Shown piece after piece: positions 55,730 to 64,000 of a stretch of 64,000 nt of DNA; the stretch's first letter is position 1, and the number at the start of each line of letters is the position of its first letter. Origin of the DNA: Sabellastarte sp. h YS-2021 (taxonomy: Eukaryota; Annelida; Polychaeta; Sabellida; Sabellidae); NCBI GenBank assembly GCA_964017235.1, contig OZ024935.1, positions 36,311,596 to 36,375,595 on the forward strand. Reading direction: 5' to 3'. The notes below the pieces were generated by a model. The model was not told where the DNA came from and searched no databases. It saw only the letters and a program-made list of their open reading frames with translations. The translations under genes were made by a program, and so were the position numbers.

Positions 55730-56500
55730 TAACACACCACCAAGGTCTCTAATATAGTTATCAACCAGGTCAGCAGACGTGCTAGCAGGAAACGTGACAA
55801 AGGAAGTGAAACGTCACAAAAGCTCTGCATATTGATTTTATGATACCTGCGGTAAGAAATACTGTTGACCTTCGGTATTGCAGGACATCCAAAATCCAGA
55901 TGACATTTGAGTGATGCATGATCTGAGACTAAATCACCAACTGTCACATTGCTGACAAAAGAGGAATCGCTTGGGCTGAGTATCAGACTCAGTATATGAC
56001 CATGCAAGTGGGTAGATTTGTTTACAATTTGGGAAAGATTAGAGGTTTTTAATAGATTGAGAAATTTTTTTGACATTGGACATTGAAGTCTCCACAGAAA
56101 ATGAAAGAGGAAGTGAGAGATGACAGAAAACCACAGAAAAGCAGGAAATCATCGAGAAAGGTAGAGGAACATGAACCTGGGGTGCGATAGACAGAAGCCA
56201 CAACAAATGATTTTGAATGAGTGACAATTGATATGACAATGTTTTCGAAAGTGGAATATGTTGGTGCATCAACAGTCTTACCAGGTAAGTCTTTCCTACT
56301 AAGGAAACACACACCACCACCACGACCAGTCATTCAGGGCCTATGAGTTGAAACCCATGTGCAGTTATGGACTTCTGAAAACTGTCGGTATCCGACTTTG
56401 AATTTGAGTTTCTGCAAGGGCATAAATATCAAGACTATTTGAAACAATTCTGTCACCAATCAAGGGACCCTTAAGTCTTCAAATGTCATCTAAACCCTGT
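55730..56500 (-). pseudogene. LINE APE-type endonuclease domain, broken
   Basis: Pieces on the reverse strand: NSLDIYALAET (a usual APE endonuclease motif), TGRGGGVCFLSRKDLPGKT, SFVVASVYRTPGSCSSTFLD, SSFIFCGDFNVQ with the catalytic Asp-x-Asn, then in another frame LVNKSTHLHGHILSLILS-like sequence (reads IVNKSTHLHGHILSLILSPS) and GDLVSDHASLKCHLDFG, with the S-D-H motif. The endonuclease nicks target DNA so that reverse transcription can start there. Confidence 0.8.
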
Positions 56501-56624
56501 GACACTATCATGGGTTCTGATGACTTACATGGGTTTGTCCCAGTAGGAGCAGTTATCGCAAAAACTGAGCCTCCCCATGCATTTGTTGGGTCTTGAGAAA
56601 CTGAAATGCACTTGCCCCATATGA

Positions 56625-57370
56625 TGTCAATGTACGTGATGTGGGGGGTTGGTTAAAATTTATTGCCTTATAGGTCAGAAGGTATAAGTTTTTTAACTGT
56701 ATGCATAGTCAATTCGGAGGCAGTGTAGTTTATTCAAGAATTGCGTTATTTGACTAAGATTTCTTAGCCAGAAAAAAACAGTATCAAATGCAACATAAAG
56801 TGTCGCAGTCTATTAATGTTTGCCTTTGTCATGTGATAGATAGAGTGGTGAATTGCCACTGGCTGTTCATGAACCCTTTATTGAAATGTTGAGGAATTTT
56901 GTATTCATACCCTTTCCCTTTTACTATTGAATTCAAACTGATCACCCGAGCTTACCTGGGCTATGATTCAGTAGGGGACCAATGGCTTAACATATGCCAA
57001 ACTACTGTCTACTAACAGTGATTTGCACAGGGCTATTGCCCGATTTACATCAGTGACCCTCTATGAGGACTAACAGGTGTTGTGTCAGTACACCACTAGT
57101 GTTTCACTTCTGTAATTCATAATCCAATTATATTAATAGTTTTTATGGATTTTGATTTCCATTTGTTTCACTAACCATATATGTAGCTTTCTTCAGTATA
57201 TATTATAGAGCTCCAATAAAAAATGAACAGTGCTCCCTTATTTCTGGAGCCATTAAATTTTTCACAGTTTTGTTTATTCAATATGAACATGGAAACTATG
57301 ACAAATATATCCTTATTTTGTTCAGTTATATACCATACTTTCACATTCATTGGGTACCAGATAAGTTACT
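56625..57370. other. no recognisable gene
   Basis: AT-rich. Nothing coding beyond the lead-in of repeat-derived frames. Confidence 0.4.
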
Positions 57371-57379
57371 CCAATACCA

Positions 57380-58960
57380 GTAATGCAATACCCTACCCAA
57401 TGGCTGTGTACGCTAGATCAGTTTCACTGCTAGCGTACCCAACAATTGTGTACGCAAGATCTATGTAACTGCTAGTGTACCCAACGGTTGTGTACACTAG
57501 CAGTAATACTGGCCTAGCGTACCCAACGGTTGTGTATGCAAGATCTATATTGCTGCTAGCATACCCAACAGATATGTATGTACACTTCTGGCATACCCAA
57601 TTAACCTGCACTCAAGGCAGTAAACCCTATGTTCCCAATGGTTGTGCACCCTAGATCAATAACATTCTTAGTGTACCCAACGGTTGTGTACACAAGATCT
57701 ATTTCACTGCTAGCCTACCCAATGGTTGTGTATGCTAGCAGTGATATCGGTCTAGTACACCCAACGGCTGTGTACGCACAACCCATATCACTGCTAGCGT
57801 ACCCAAAGACTGTGTACGTACACTAATGGCATACCCAACTATCCTATACTAAAAGCAGTGAACTTGTGTTCCCGATGGTTCTGCACCCTAGATCAATAGC
57901 ATTGTTAGTGTACCCAACAGTTGTGTACGCAAGATGTATTTCACTTCTAGCGTACGCAACGGTTGTGTACACTAGCAGTGATATCGGTCTAGCGTACCCA
58001 ACAGTTATCTTCACAAGATCTATATCACTGCTAGCATACCGTTGTGCTAGTATACCCAACGGCTGTGTATGTACACTAATGGCATACCTAGCTATCCTGT
58101 ATCCAATTAAAGCACTACATTCTATTTTCCCAATGGTTATTTACTCTAGATTTATGTCATTGTTTTTTTTCTTAGTGTACCCAAAAGCTGTATAAGGTAC
58201 TGGCATACCCAACTACCCTGTACCTAAGGCAGTAAACTCTATGTTCCCAATGGTTGTGCACCCAAGATCAATATCATTGCTGGCATACCCAATGACTAGC
58301 TACACAAGATCCATGTGACTACTAGTGTACCCAGTGGTTGCGTACACTGGCAGTGATATTGGTCTAGTGTGGTTGTGCACCCAAGATCAATATCATTGCT
58401 GGCATACCCAGTGGCTAGCTACACAAGATCCATGTGACTACTAGTGTACCCAGCTGTTGTGTACACTGGCAGTGATATTGGTCTAGTGTGGTTGTGCACA
58501 CAAGATCCATATCACTGCTACTGTAGCCAACAACTCCAATTTTTTTACAGTCTATCCAATTTTTCATTACCCAAGGTAGTATGCACTCAATGGTTGTGCA
58601 CTATCAGTACCTTTTACAGCATACTCAACAGGTCTGTATCCAAAGCATTGTGAAGCAATGAGTTATTAAGGAAATTTTTCATGTAATCAGAAATGGGCCA
58701 AGGATCACTCACTGAATTAAAATGATTTACCTTGGCATGGGTTTGCACTGTGAAACAGCAGAATAACTTGGTTATTGGTGCATTCTGACAATTTTTAAAG
58801 GGCATGTCAGAAATGAGCTAAGTCAGAATTGATTAAAATTTGGGTACACTAGCAATGATTTTGTGTACATAGCTATTGGGTAGGCTAGCTGATATCGATC
58901 TTGCATACACAGCCGTTGGGTACGCTAGACCAATATCACAGCTAGCGTACACAGCCATCG
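57380..58960. repeat. 42-bp near-palindromic minisatellite, about 1.6 kb
   Basis: The unit is close to ctagcgtacccaacggttgtgtacgcaagatctatatcactg. The part tagcgtac ccaacggttgt gtacgcta is a hairpin with an unpaired middle, so units read alike on both strands. Because 42 is a multiple of three, open frames appear on both strands (repeating YPTVVYARSISLLA on +, and VGYARPISLLVYTT on -). Larger periods of about 240 bp are marked by ggcatacccaactatcctgta...gttcccaatgg (57590, 57828, 58081, 58202). A 119-bp block is duplicated at 58252 and 58371. The right edge (58845-58960) is mostly inverted. Confidence 0.88.
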
Positions 58961-59032
58961 GGTAAATAACCACTCCGATAAGGTATAAAAATTGTGCAAC
59001 ACGTTTTAGTATCCCCTTTTATATATTTTCAG

Positions 59033-59186
59033 GAAGTTTTACAGACCTTGTTGGTCCTTGCAGAAAAACAATTTTCAATCAGACCAGATGTGACGTGTGT
59101 TATGACAACTTCACCAGGCCCATTATATGTCATATTAACCACACCAGCACTGACCAAGCTCTTCTGGATATACCAGCAAATGTCAG
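59033..59186 (+). CDS. LRR receptor (Toll-like?) exon 2: cysteine-rich N-terminal cap
   Basis: Acceptor tttatatattttcag (ending 59032) and donor CAG|GTAAGC (59187). The frame starts with two bases of a split codon and ends with two of another. The 50 full codons read SFTDLVGPCRKTIFNQTRC, then DVCYDNFTRPIICHINHT and STDQALLDIPANV. Four cysteines, three N-glycosylation sites (NQT, NFT, NHT) and the closing L-D-I-P-A-N-V are typical of the N-terminal cap of LRR ectodomains, where 'IP.NV' leads into the first repeat. It joins the exon at 62786 in phase (AG|C, Ser). Short and in another frame than the longest local frame, so easily missed. Confidence 0.65.
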
Positions 59187-59529
59187 GTAAGCTTTCCTGT
59201 TTTATATATTTTACATTATAAAACAGTGGCATCGCCACCTTGGCCCAAAAATGTAATTGTTGGATTCCCAAGAATCCAATAACTCAGACTGGATTTTGTG
59301 TGCCTCTCCAAATACCAGAAATTCAGTTCCCCAATCTGATCCACATCCATTTCACCCTAATGTGCCCTGAGTTTCCGCCAAATTCGAGACAATACTCTTA
59401 ACATCTCTTCGGACACAGCACTCGACAAAAGGAGGTCCAAAAGCCTTCTGACAAGTGAAAACATAAGTGCTACAAATCAGTGAGCTCTTTGTCTAAACTC
59501 TCGCTCATGTAGCAAATAATCTTCATCAA

Positions 59530-60270
59530 AACCTGGTGACAAATGATCCTGAGAGGTGGCAACAGATGCACAATTCCACCATTATGTACAGGGATGTAAG
59601 TGAACTCGACAAGGAGAGGGGGACTAAAGAAATGAGAAAGCAACTCACCCCAGATCCAAGATTCTCCAGAGAAGTGGATATCTCAGACTTCCTTTCTCAG
59701 AATACAGAGAACATTAATATTATTTACCGCTGACCCAGTCTCAACAATCTCGGTTATGGGTCTCAATCCTGAAGCAAGAAAGAAGGATGAAATGGTGTAA
59801 AATGTTGGACCAGTGATTCGAGAAAATGTGCAGGAACTCAACAAGGAGTTCGCAAACATATACATATCTTCCGAGCCCCTAACCGCTCCCTGGGGAAGCA
59901 CCCCCATGTACATAAGGAGATAGAATATCAAGCCTGTCAGAATGTCCGTACAATGAATCTGTGACCAGCAATCAACCAAATGATTCCAGCATGCAATCTA
60001 AAATTGCACAGATAGCATGAAATCCGTTATTAGAAGGGACACACTTCAAATTGGAACATGGGCTGACCCTGAGCAGATAAAAAATACTAATGAGAAAGCT
60101 GGAGATTATTTAGACCTCTCCGATCAAAGAATCCAGATTCAGCAAAGGGTCTTAGCCTGCCAGAACTGCCAAGTCCGATCAAAAATGGAGACTAATAATA
60201 GATCTAAGCATATTAAACAGATTTCCGAGGATGAAAAAATTCAAAATAAACACCAGAATCATTAAAAGTA
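59530..60270 (+). pseudogene. DIRS-4 gag remnants
   Basis: The frame 59536-59733 has MYRDVSELDKERGTKEMRKQ (compare YREVALSDVPSQ in DIRS-1) and REVDISDFLSQNTENINIIY (compare ALSDVPSQYAEEVDTFKRIL), so this block is partly duplicated or rearranged. The frame 60017-60265 contains YLDLSDQRIQIQQRVLACQN (compare ...ALTCLDK in DIRS-1). Order is kept, sequence is strongly decayed. Confidence 0.5.
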
Positions 60271-60439
60271 TCATTAAATCAGGGGGAGTGGGTATCATTA
60301 ATACATCTGACATATGCCGCTATACGTTTCATATCACCTGAGATTTGCCCAGACGTCAAAAATTTACCATTTCAGGTCAATGCCCTTCGAAATGGCAACA
60401 ATGCCACAAGTATCCACAATGATAGATATATAAATTATA

Positions 60440-61250
60440 CTCATGGCCCTATCAAAAAGATAATACTTCTGTATTTAGGCGATTGGTTGATCAGAACACA
60501 GTCTCAAGCACAAGGTTTACAACAACACAAGGATGATATGAACTTAACTGAAAAGCTGGGATGGATAATAAATGAAAAGTTTAGGTATTTTCATTTCTGG
60601 GATACTAATACCCAAACCCCAATCATGGGAGAGTTGCAAACGCTACAAATCATTAATGTTCAGGATAAAATAATCCTCAGTGAGTATTAAGTACAAGATG
60701 CTAACAATTAAATTGAAATAATAATAAATTAGCTGTACAAGTTTTTTGTGTTGTTGGCTACCGCAAAGCTCATTTCGACTGGTGTCAAAACCCACAAAAT
60801 GTACTGAAAGTGAAGACATTCACCGAAAAGAAAATGCATTCAAATCTTTAAAGATGCCTCACTTAGTGGGGTGCTCACTTAACCAAGACTCAGTAAAAGG
60901 CCTTCGGTTAAATGTAGATAAAAAGTCATATAAACATTTTGGAAATGATAGCCGTGTTCAAAACAGTTCAAAACAGTCATTTAATAAGTTTAAAAATCAA
61001 TGTCAGAATTAAACGGTGTTAGTTCCCCTGAGATACTAGTAACTTAACATCAGTAGCTTACATGAACAAACAGCGAGGAGCCCACTTGTTGGAGATCTGC
61101 ATTCGTCTGTTGAGAATAATGAGTTACACAACAGTAATAATAATAATGGTGCCACACCACAAAATTTCTCTACATACCAGACACATTCCAGGGTGTTAAT
61201 TCCAGATTGTAGATTCTCTGTCCCGATTGACTAGTACATGGCCACCAAAG
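60440..61250 (+). pseudogene. DIRS-4 reverse transcriptase end and RNase H scraps
   Basis: ILLYLGDWLIRTQSQAQGL (60460-60515) corresponds to LHQYLDDWLIRSQSQ, with the first Asp of YxDD changed to Gly, followed by LTEKLGWIINEKFRYF. RNase H pieces follow: SSFRLVSKPTK (out of frame), then YMNKQRGAHLLE and HIPGC-like and DSLSRLTSTWPPKWSLHH near 61180-61260. Several deletions. Confidence 0.65.
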
Positions 61251-61261
61251 TGGTCACTGCA

Positions 61262-61495
61262 CCACTTGCGGATCCAGGGGTGGGTGGGTTCAGGGGGTTC
61301 GAACCCCACCCTTGAAAAATTATGTAAAGGGGTTCAACCCAAAGTACAAAGTTATTTCTTGAGAGTGATGTTGAATTTACAGGAAATGCACTATATTTTT
61401 TTCGCCACAATTAATTTTTTTCCCGGGGTCATGCCCCCCAACGCCCTTAGTTATAATATGTCTGATGTGAACCCCCACCTTACTCAATATCATAT
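61262..61495. repeat. unassigned repeat with G-rich start and C-rich end
   Basis: Starts acttgcggatccaggggtgggtgggttcagggggttcgaaccccaccc and ends with cggggtcatgccccccaacgcccttag. Elements with 'ggatccagggg' and 'gcatgccccc' ends are common in invertebrate genomes as non-autonomous copies, often of hAT type, but no target duplication was established. Confidence 0.45.
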
Positions 61496-61749
61496 GTAGC
61501 TTTTATAAGCTCAATGCATACCATCTGGGTCTCAGGAGAGTCTCCCAGCCTGAATTACAGCCAATACAAAGAGGAAGAATGTGAGCATCACACTATCTAG
61601 CTTACCTCGGACTGCTAGCACCACCTAGCAATCCGTCACAGTAATAGGAACTCTTTTTTTTTCTGGGGTTGGTCAAATTGGAAGCAGCTTTCCGAGATTA
61701 GGACTGAGTGCCCGGAAATAAGTTAGTAGCTAATAAAAGTTACATTTAA

Positions 61750-62180
61750 CAAATTAAAATTTGCAATTTTGACTCAGTAAATTATACTTACAATAATATT
61801 TTGTGTCTTTTATATGCCACTTAAATAGTCTTTATGCCACTTTTTGAGTACAGTATGGATTTGTTTAATCCTACATCTTGAGTCAGGCCATTTCGATTTT
61901 CATTACAAAAATACATAAAGTTGTTAAATTTATTACTTATACAAAAGCATTGAATTAAAAGTAAATGGTTTATATTAAGAAAGGACTTCAAATTGAATAA
62001 GTGATATTCAGTTAATTGTAACTGTATGCAACACAAATCTAATAGAGATGCTATGCATCTTCAGACATATAAACGGGACACACCAAAGTGGGCAGGAATA
62101 TGGCTAAACATATTTACATGTTTGTAATTATAAGCTTTTATGTGACAATAATAACAGTGCTTAATGTTCTTTTAACATTT
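61750..62180. other. intron sequence, nothing recognised
   Basis: AT-rich spacer between DIRS-4 and the SINE. The reverse frame at 61821-62036 shows no recognisable domain. Confidence 0.4.
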
Positions 62181-62184
62181 TTGA

Positions 62185-62416
62185 GGGGCCACGGTGGCAG
62201 AGTGGTAACACAGTCTCCTACTCACCTCTGAGATTGGTGTTCGGTTGCTGGTCTGATCTCAAGTGGGAAAGCAGGTAGTTGCTGGCCATTGGTCGGTAGG
62301 TTACGGTACAGAACCTTGACCAGCTGTATGTGCGGGTTTCCTCTGTCCATAACACTACCCGTCATTATATGACCTATACAGTGTGGTGAAAGTGATGTTA
62401 AACCCAAATAAATAAA
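62185..62416 (+). mobile_element. tRNA-derived SINE, copy 5
   Basis: ggggccacggtggcagagtgg (same as copy 2), B box diverged (gtgttcggttgctgg), body aagtgggaaagcaggtagt...gtcattatatgacc, tail gtgatgttaaacccaaataaataaa. Lies in the second intron of the LRR-receptor gene. Confidence 0.88.
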
Positions 62417-62785
62417 TTTGAATATTATTGAAAGATGAATTATATTGTTATAATGGTACTTTAATGCCACATAGAACCAGAATGTGATAAAACATGCGCC
62501 TTGCTGGAAAAAACTCCTGATTAGGTCTATAGCTTTTTACTCATATTGAAATTATCTCTGTAGTTTTAAATATGTATCCTTCGACTCCCATAAATGACAG
62601 TGATGAAGCCCTGGCTTGGAATGGGAGTTAAAACACCAACTGTGTCTTTGAACTTGAAAATGTTATAAATATACACCACAGTCTCACTCTATGGCCTACT
62701 TTCAGGAACAGTTATTCTGGCACGATCAGAGTACTTGAATCACATAATGAGCTAGTGGTTAAAATATTAATCTTGTCTATTTCAG

Positions 62786-64000
62786 CTTTCTGATATTGGT
62801 AATAGCCAATGAGTGGAAAGGACATTTACCATTCACAGTGACTGCATTAGATCTCACAAGAATCTACAGGCTAGCCAAACTTGAACATTTAGAAATAAGA
62901 AAATATGATTACAGCTATGTTCAATTGTATCCTCTGAAATTTGGGACAAACTCCTTTCAGCCTCTAAAACAGCTGAAGGAGTTAAGCATACGTATTCCTC
63001 TTGAAGACAGAGATTTGGGAGACATGGTTGCACCACTGACATCACTAGAAGTATTTGATATTTCATACACAAGGGGCTTGAGTTTGCATAACCTCACAAA
63101 AACTCTGGGACGAATAAGCAAATCAACCATTAGGTACTTATGTTTGAGGACATTCCAGTTAATTGGAGCAGATGGTTATACTTTTCAGCTCACCATGAGA
63201 AACTTAACAGGTAACAACACAGCTATCTTTCACAATCTGATAGAAATTGACCTAAGTGACAATTCCCTAGCTAGAATAGAACCTGGAATCTACCATCTAG
63301 CACCAAATCTGCATAAATTTGATGTGTCAGGGAATATCCTGGTGGATTCTCACAATGTTCCTCTTATAATGGAAGGCTTGAATCACCCCAACCTGGAGGA
63401 ACTCAACTTGGGCTTTCAAGGATACATTGGTGGAACCCATCCACTGGATACCTTGGGATCTATCAACATTACACAAAGACAAAAAAGAAGTGTTGATATG
63501 ATGGAACAAGCATCTTTTAAGAGAGCAGATCATAAACATCATTTTGATATTGAGAAATCAATTGTTCTTGATTGTATCAACAGGGTATGTTCCAGGAATG
63601 TTAGTAGATTAATGACCAGCTCTAAAATACTGTGCAACTTACTTCAGTGTATTGTACCTATTCAGTTTGAAGGTTTTCCTTGTGACCTATTAAGACCTTT
63701 CAATGAAACATTTGACCCTAATTGTTATCTCTATACTCGAATACCAATAGGTCAGAACTTAAAAGTGTTTCTTTTTGGAAATGTTCACTGGGAAGAAGCA
63801 TCCACCACAGGGCTTGAACTCTATGACAACATATGTTTTACCAACAATTCGCTTAAAACTTTTGTATTTAGTTCAAATGCAAAATGGATAAAAGCAGGAA
63901 AGATTGCTACTTCACTAAATGAGATAAAATCTATCACTGGACTTGAAAATATTAGAACAATTGCATTTGATAAAAATAATCTCAATGTAAATATAAGCTT
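62786..64000 (+). CDS. LRR receptor (Toll-like?) exon 3, ectodomain, open at the window edge
   Basis: After acceptor cttgtctatttcag (ending 62785) one base completes a Ser codon and 404 codons run open to the window edge without a stop. LRR-type segments: LAKLEHLEIRKYDYS, LKQLKELSIRIPLEDRDL, LTSLEVFDISYTRGL, NLIEIDLSDNSLARIEPGIY, NLHKFDVSGNIL and NLEELNLGFQ. A less regular stretch follows with six cysteines (about 63575-63740) and three N-glycosylation sites, then LKVFLFGNVHWEE and further repeats. The style (irregular repeats, DLSDNSL, LDVSGN-like ends) resembles molluscan Toll-like receptors, but no transmembrane or TIR domain is within the window, so another LRR receptor is possible. It binds ligand outside the cell, by analogy. 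Confidence 0.72.

Larger units (their letters stand above)
54510..56620 (-). mobile_element. second LINE (CR1/L2-like), longer copy, decayed
   Basis: Reverse strand, from endonuclease (about 56500-55730) to reverse transcriptase (55413-54890) and a 3' end (ggtgctttataaatatttcattgttattttt) at about 54510. The 3' end resembles but is not identical to that of the LINE at 47146. It starts just outside the right edge of E2. Several frameshifts. Confidence 0.8.
59240..61745 (+). mobile_element. DIRS-4: decayed DIRS element in the LRR-receptor intron
   Basis: Gag remnants (59530-60270), an RT scrap (60440-60620), RNase H scraps (60760-61250) and a right terminal region (61500-61745) lie in order on +. 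The terminal region has gcttttataagctcaatgc and gcagctttccgagattaggactgag, matching the DIRS-2 and DIRS-1 ends (ggccatccgagaacagcattcag). The left terminal repeat is missing. A second repeat at 61262-61495 interrupts it. The intron acceptor and donor lie outside. Confidence 0.7.

Noticed and set aside
57223-58195. Frames up to 109 codons with repeating YPTVVYARSI units, looking like a repetitive protein.
   Set aside because: The same repeat is open on both strands and in pieces; best read as a 42-bp minisatellite.
1-64000. CRISPR arrays, prokaryotic operons, integrases of phage type or rRNA genes.
   Set aside because: None seen; tandem repeats here lack spacer structure, and introns and SINEs show an animal genome.

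Overview
This is a gene-poor, transposon-rich stretch of animal nuclear DNA, most likely from a mollusc and perhaps a bivalve. The grounds are: spliced genes with short exons; tyrosine-recombinase retrotransposons of DIRS and Ngaro type; PIF/Harbinger elements with a partner Myb/SANT-like gene; CR1/L2-like LINEs; tRNA-derived SINEs with an AAATAAATAAA tail; and about 155-bp tandem repeats of the kind carried by bivalve pearl elements. The species call is inference.

Host genes. (1) The last coding exon of a sulfotransferase-like gene (6340-6685, +), its 3' UTR and a poly(A) signal at 7361. (2) A leucine-rich-repeat receptor gene, probably Toll-like, reconstructed from three phase-compatible exons on + : a signal-peptide exon (32423-32531), a cysteine-rich exon (59033-59186) and a long ectodomain exon (62786 to the window edge, still open). 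If right, nearly half of the window is introns of this gene, and they are packed with mobile DNA.

Layout. 1-5 kb: several tandem and dispersed repeats. 6.3-7.4 kb: sulfotransferase 3' end. 7.4-12 kb: two SINEs, a MITE, and a tandem array rich in AGGTCA direct repeats. 12-24.6 kb: a Russian-doll locus. A DIRS element (DIRS-2) is split inside gag by a block made of a 155-bp satellite, and that block holds a TA-flanked inverted-repeat element and a nearly full-length DIRS element (DIRS-1). 25-28 kb: an Ulp1-like fragment and a third, reverse-strand DIRS remnant. 33.5-35.8 kb: a decayed Harbinger element with convergent genes. 37.4-41.7 kb: a Ngaro-like element, reverse strand. 42.4-44.8 kb: three SINEs. 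45-54.4 kb: a Harbinger element (E2) interrupted by an oppositely oriented relative (E1), which is itself interrupted by a LINE. 54.5-56.6 kb: a second LINE. 57.4-59 kb: a 42-bp near-palindromic minisatellite. 59.2-62.4 kb: a decayed DIRS and a SINE in the second LRR-receptor intron.

All transposon coding regions seen carry stops, frameshifts or lost catalytic residues, so none looks autonomous as it stands. The more notable structures are the two nested insertions with readable junctions, the dense GACAGGCC-type motifs in the Harbinger ends, and the receptor gene itself. No known system in the sense of an operon or gene cluster was found.
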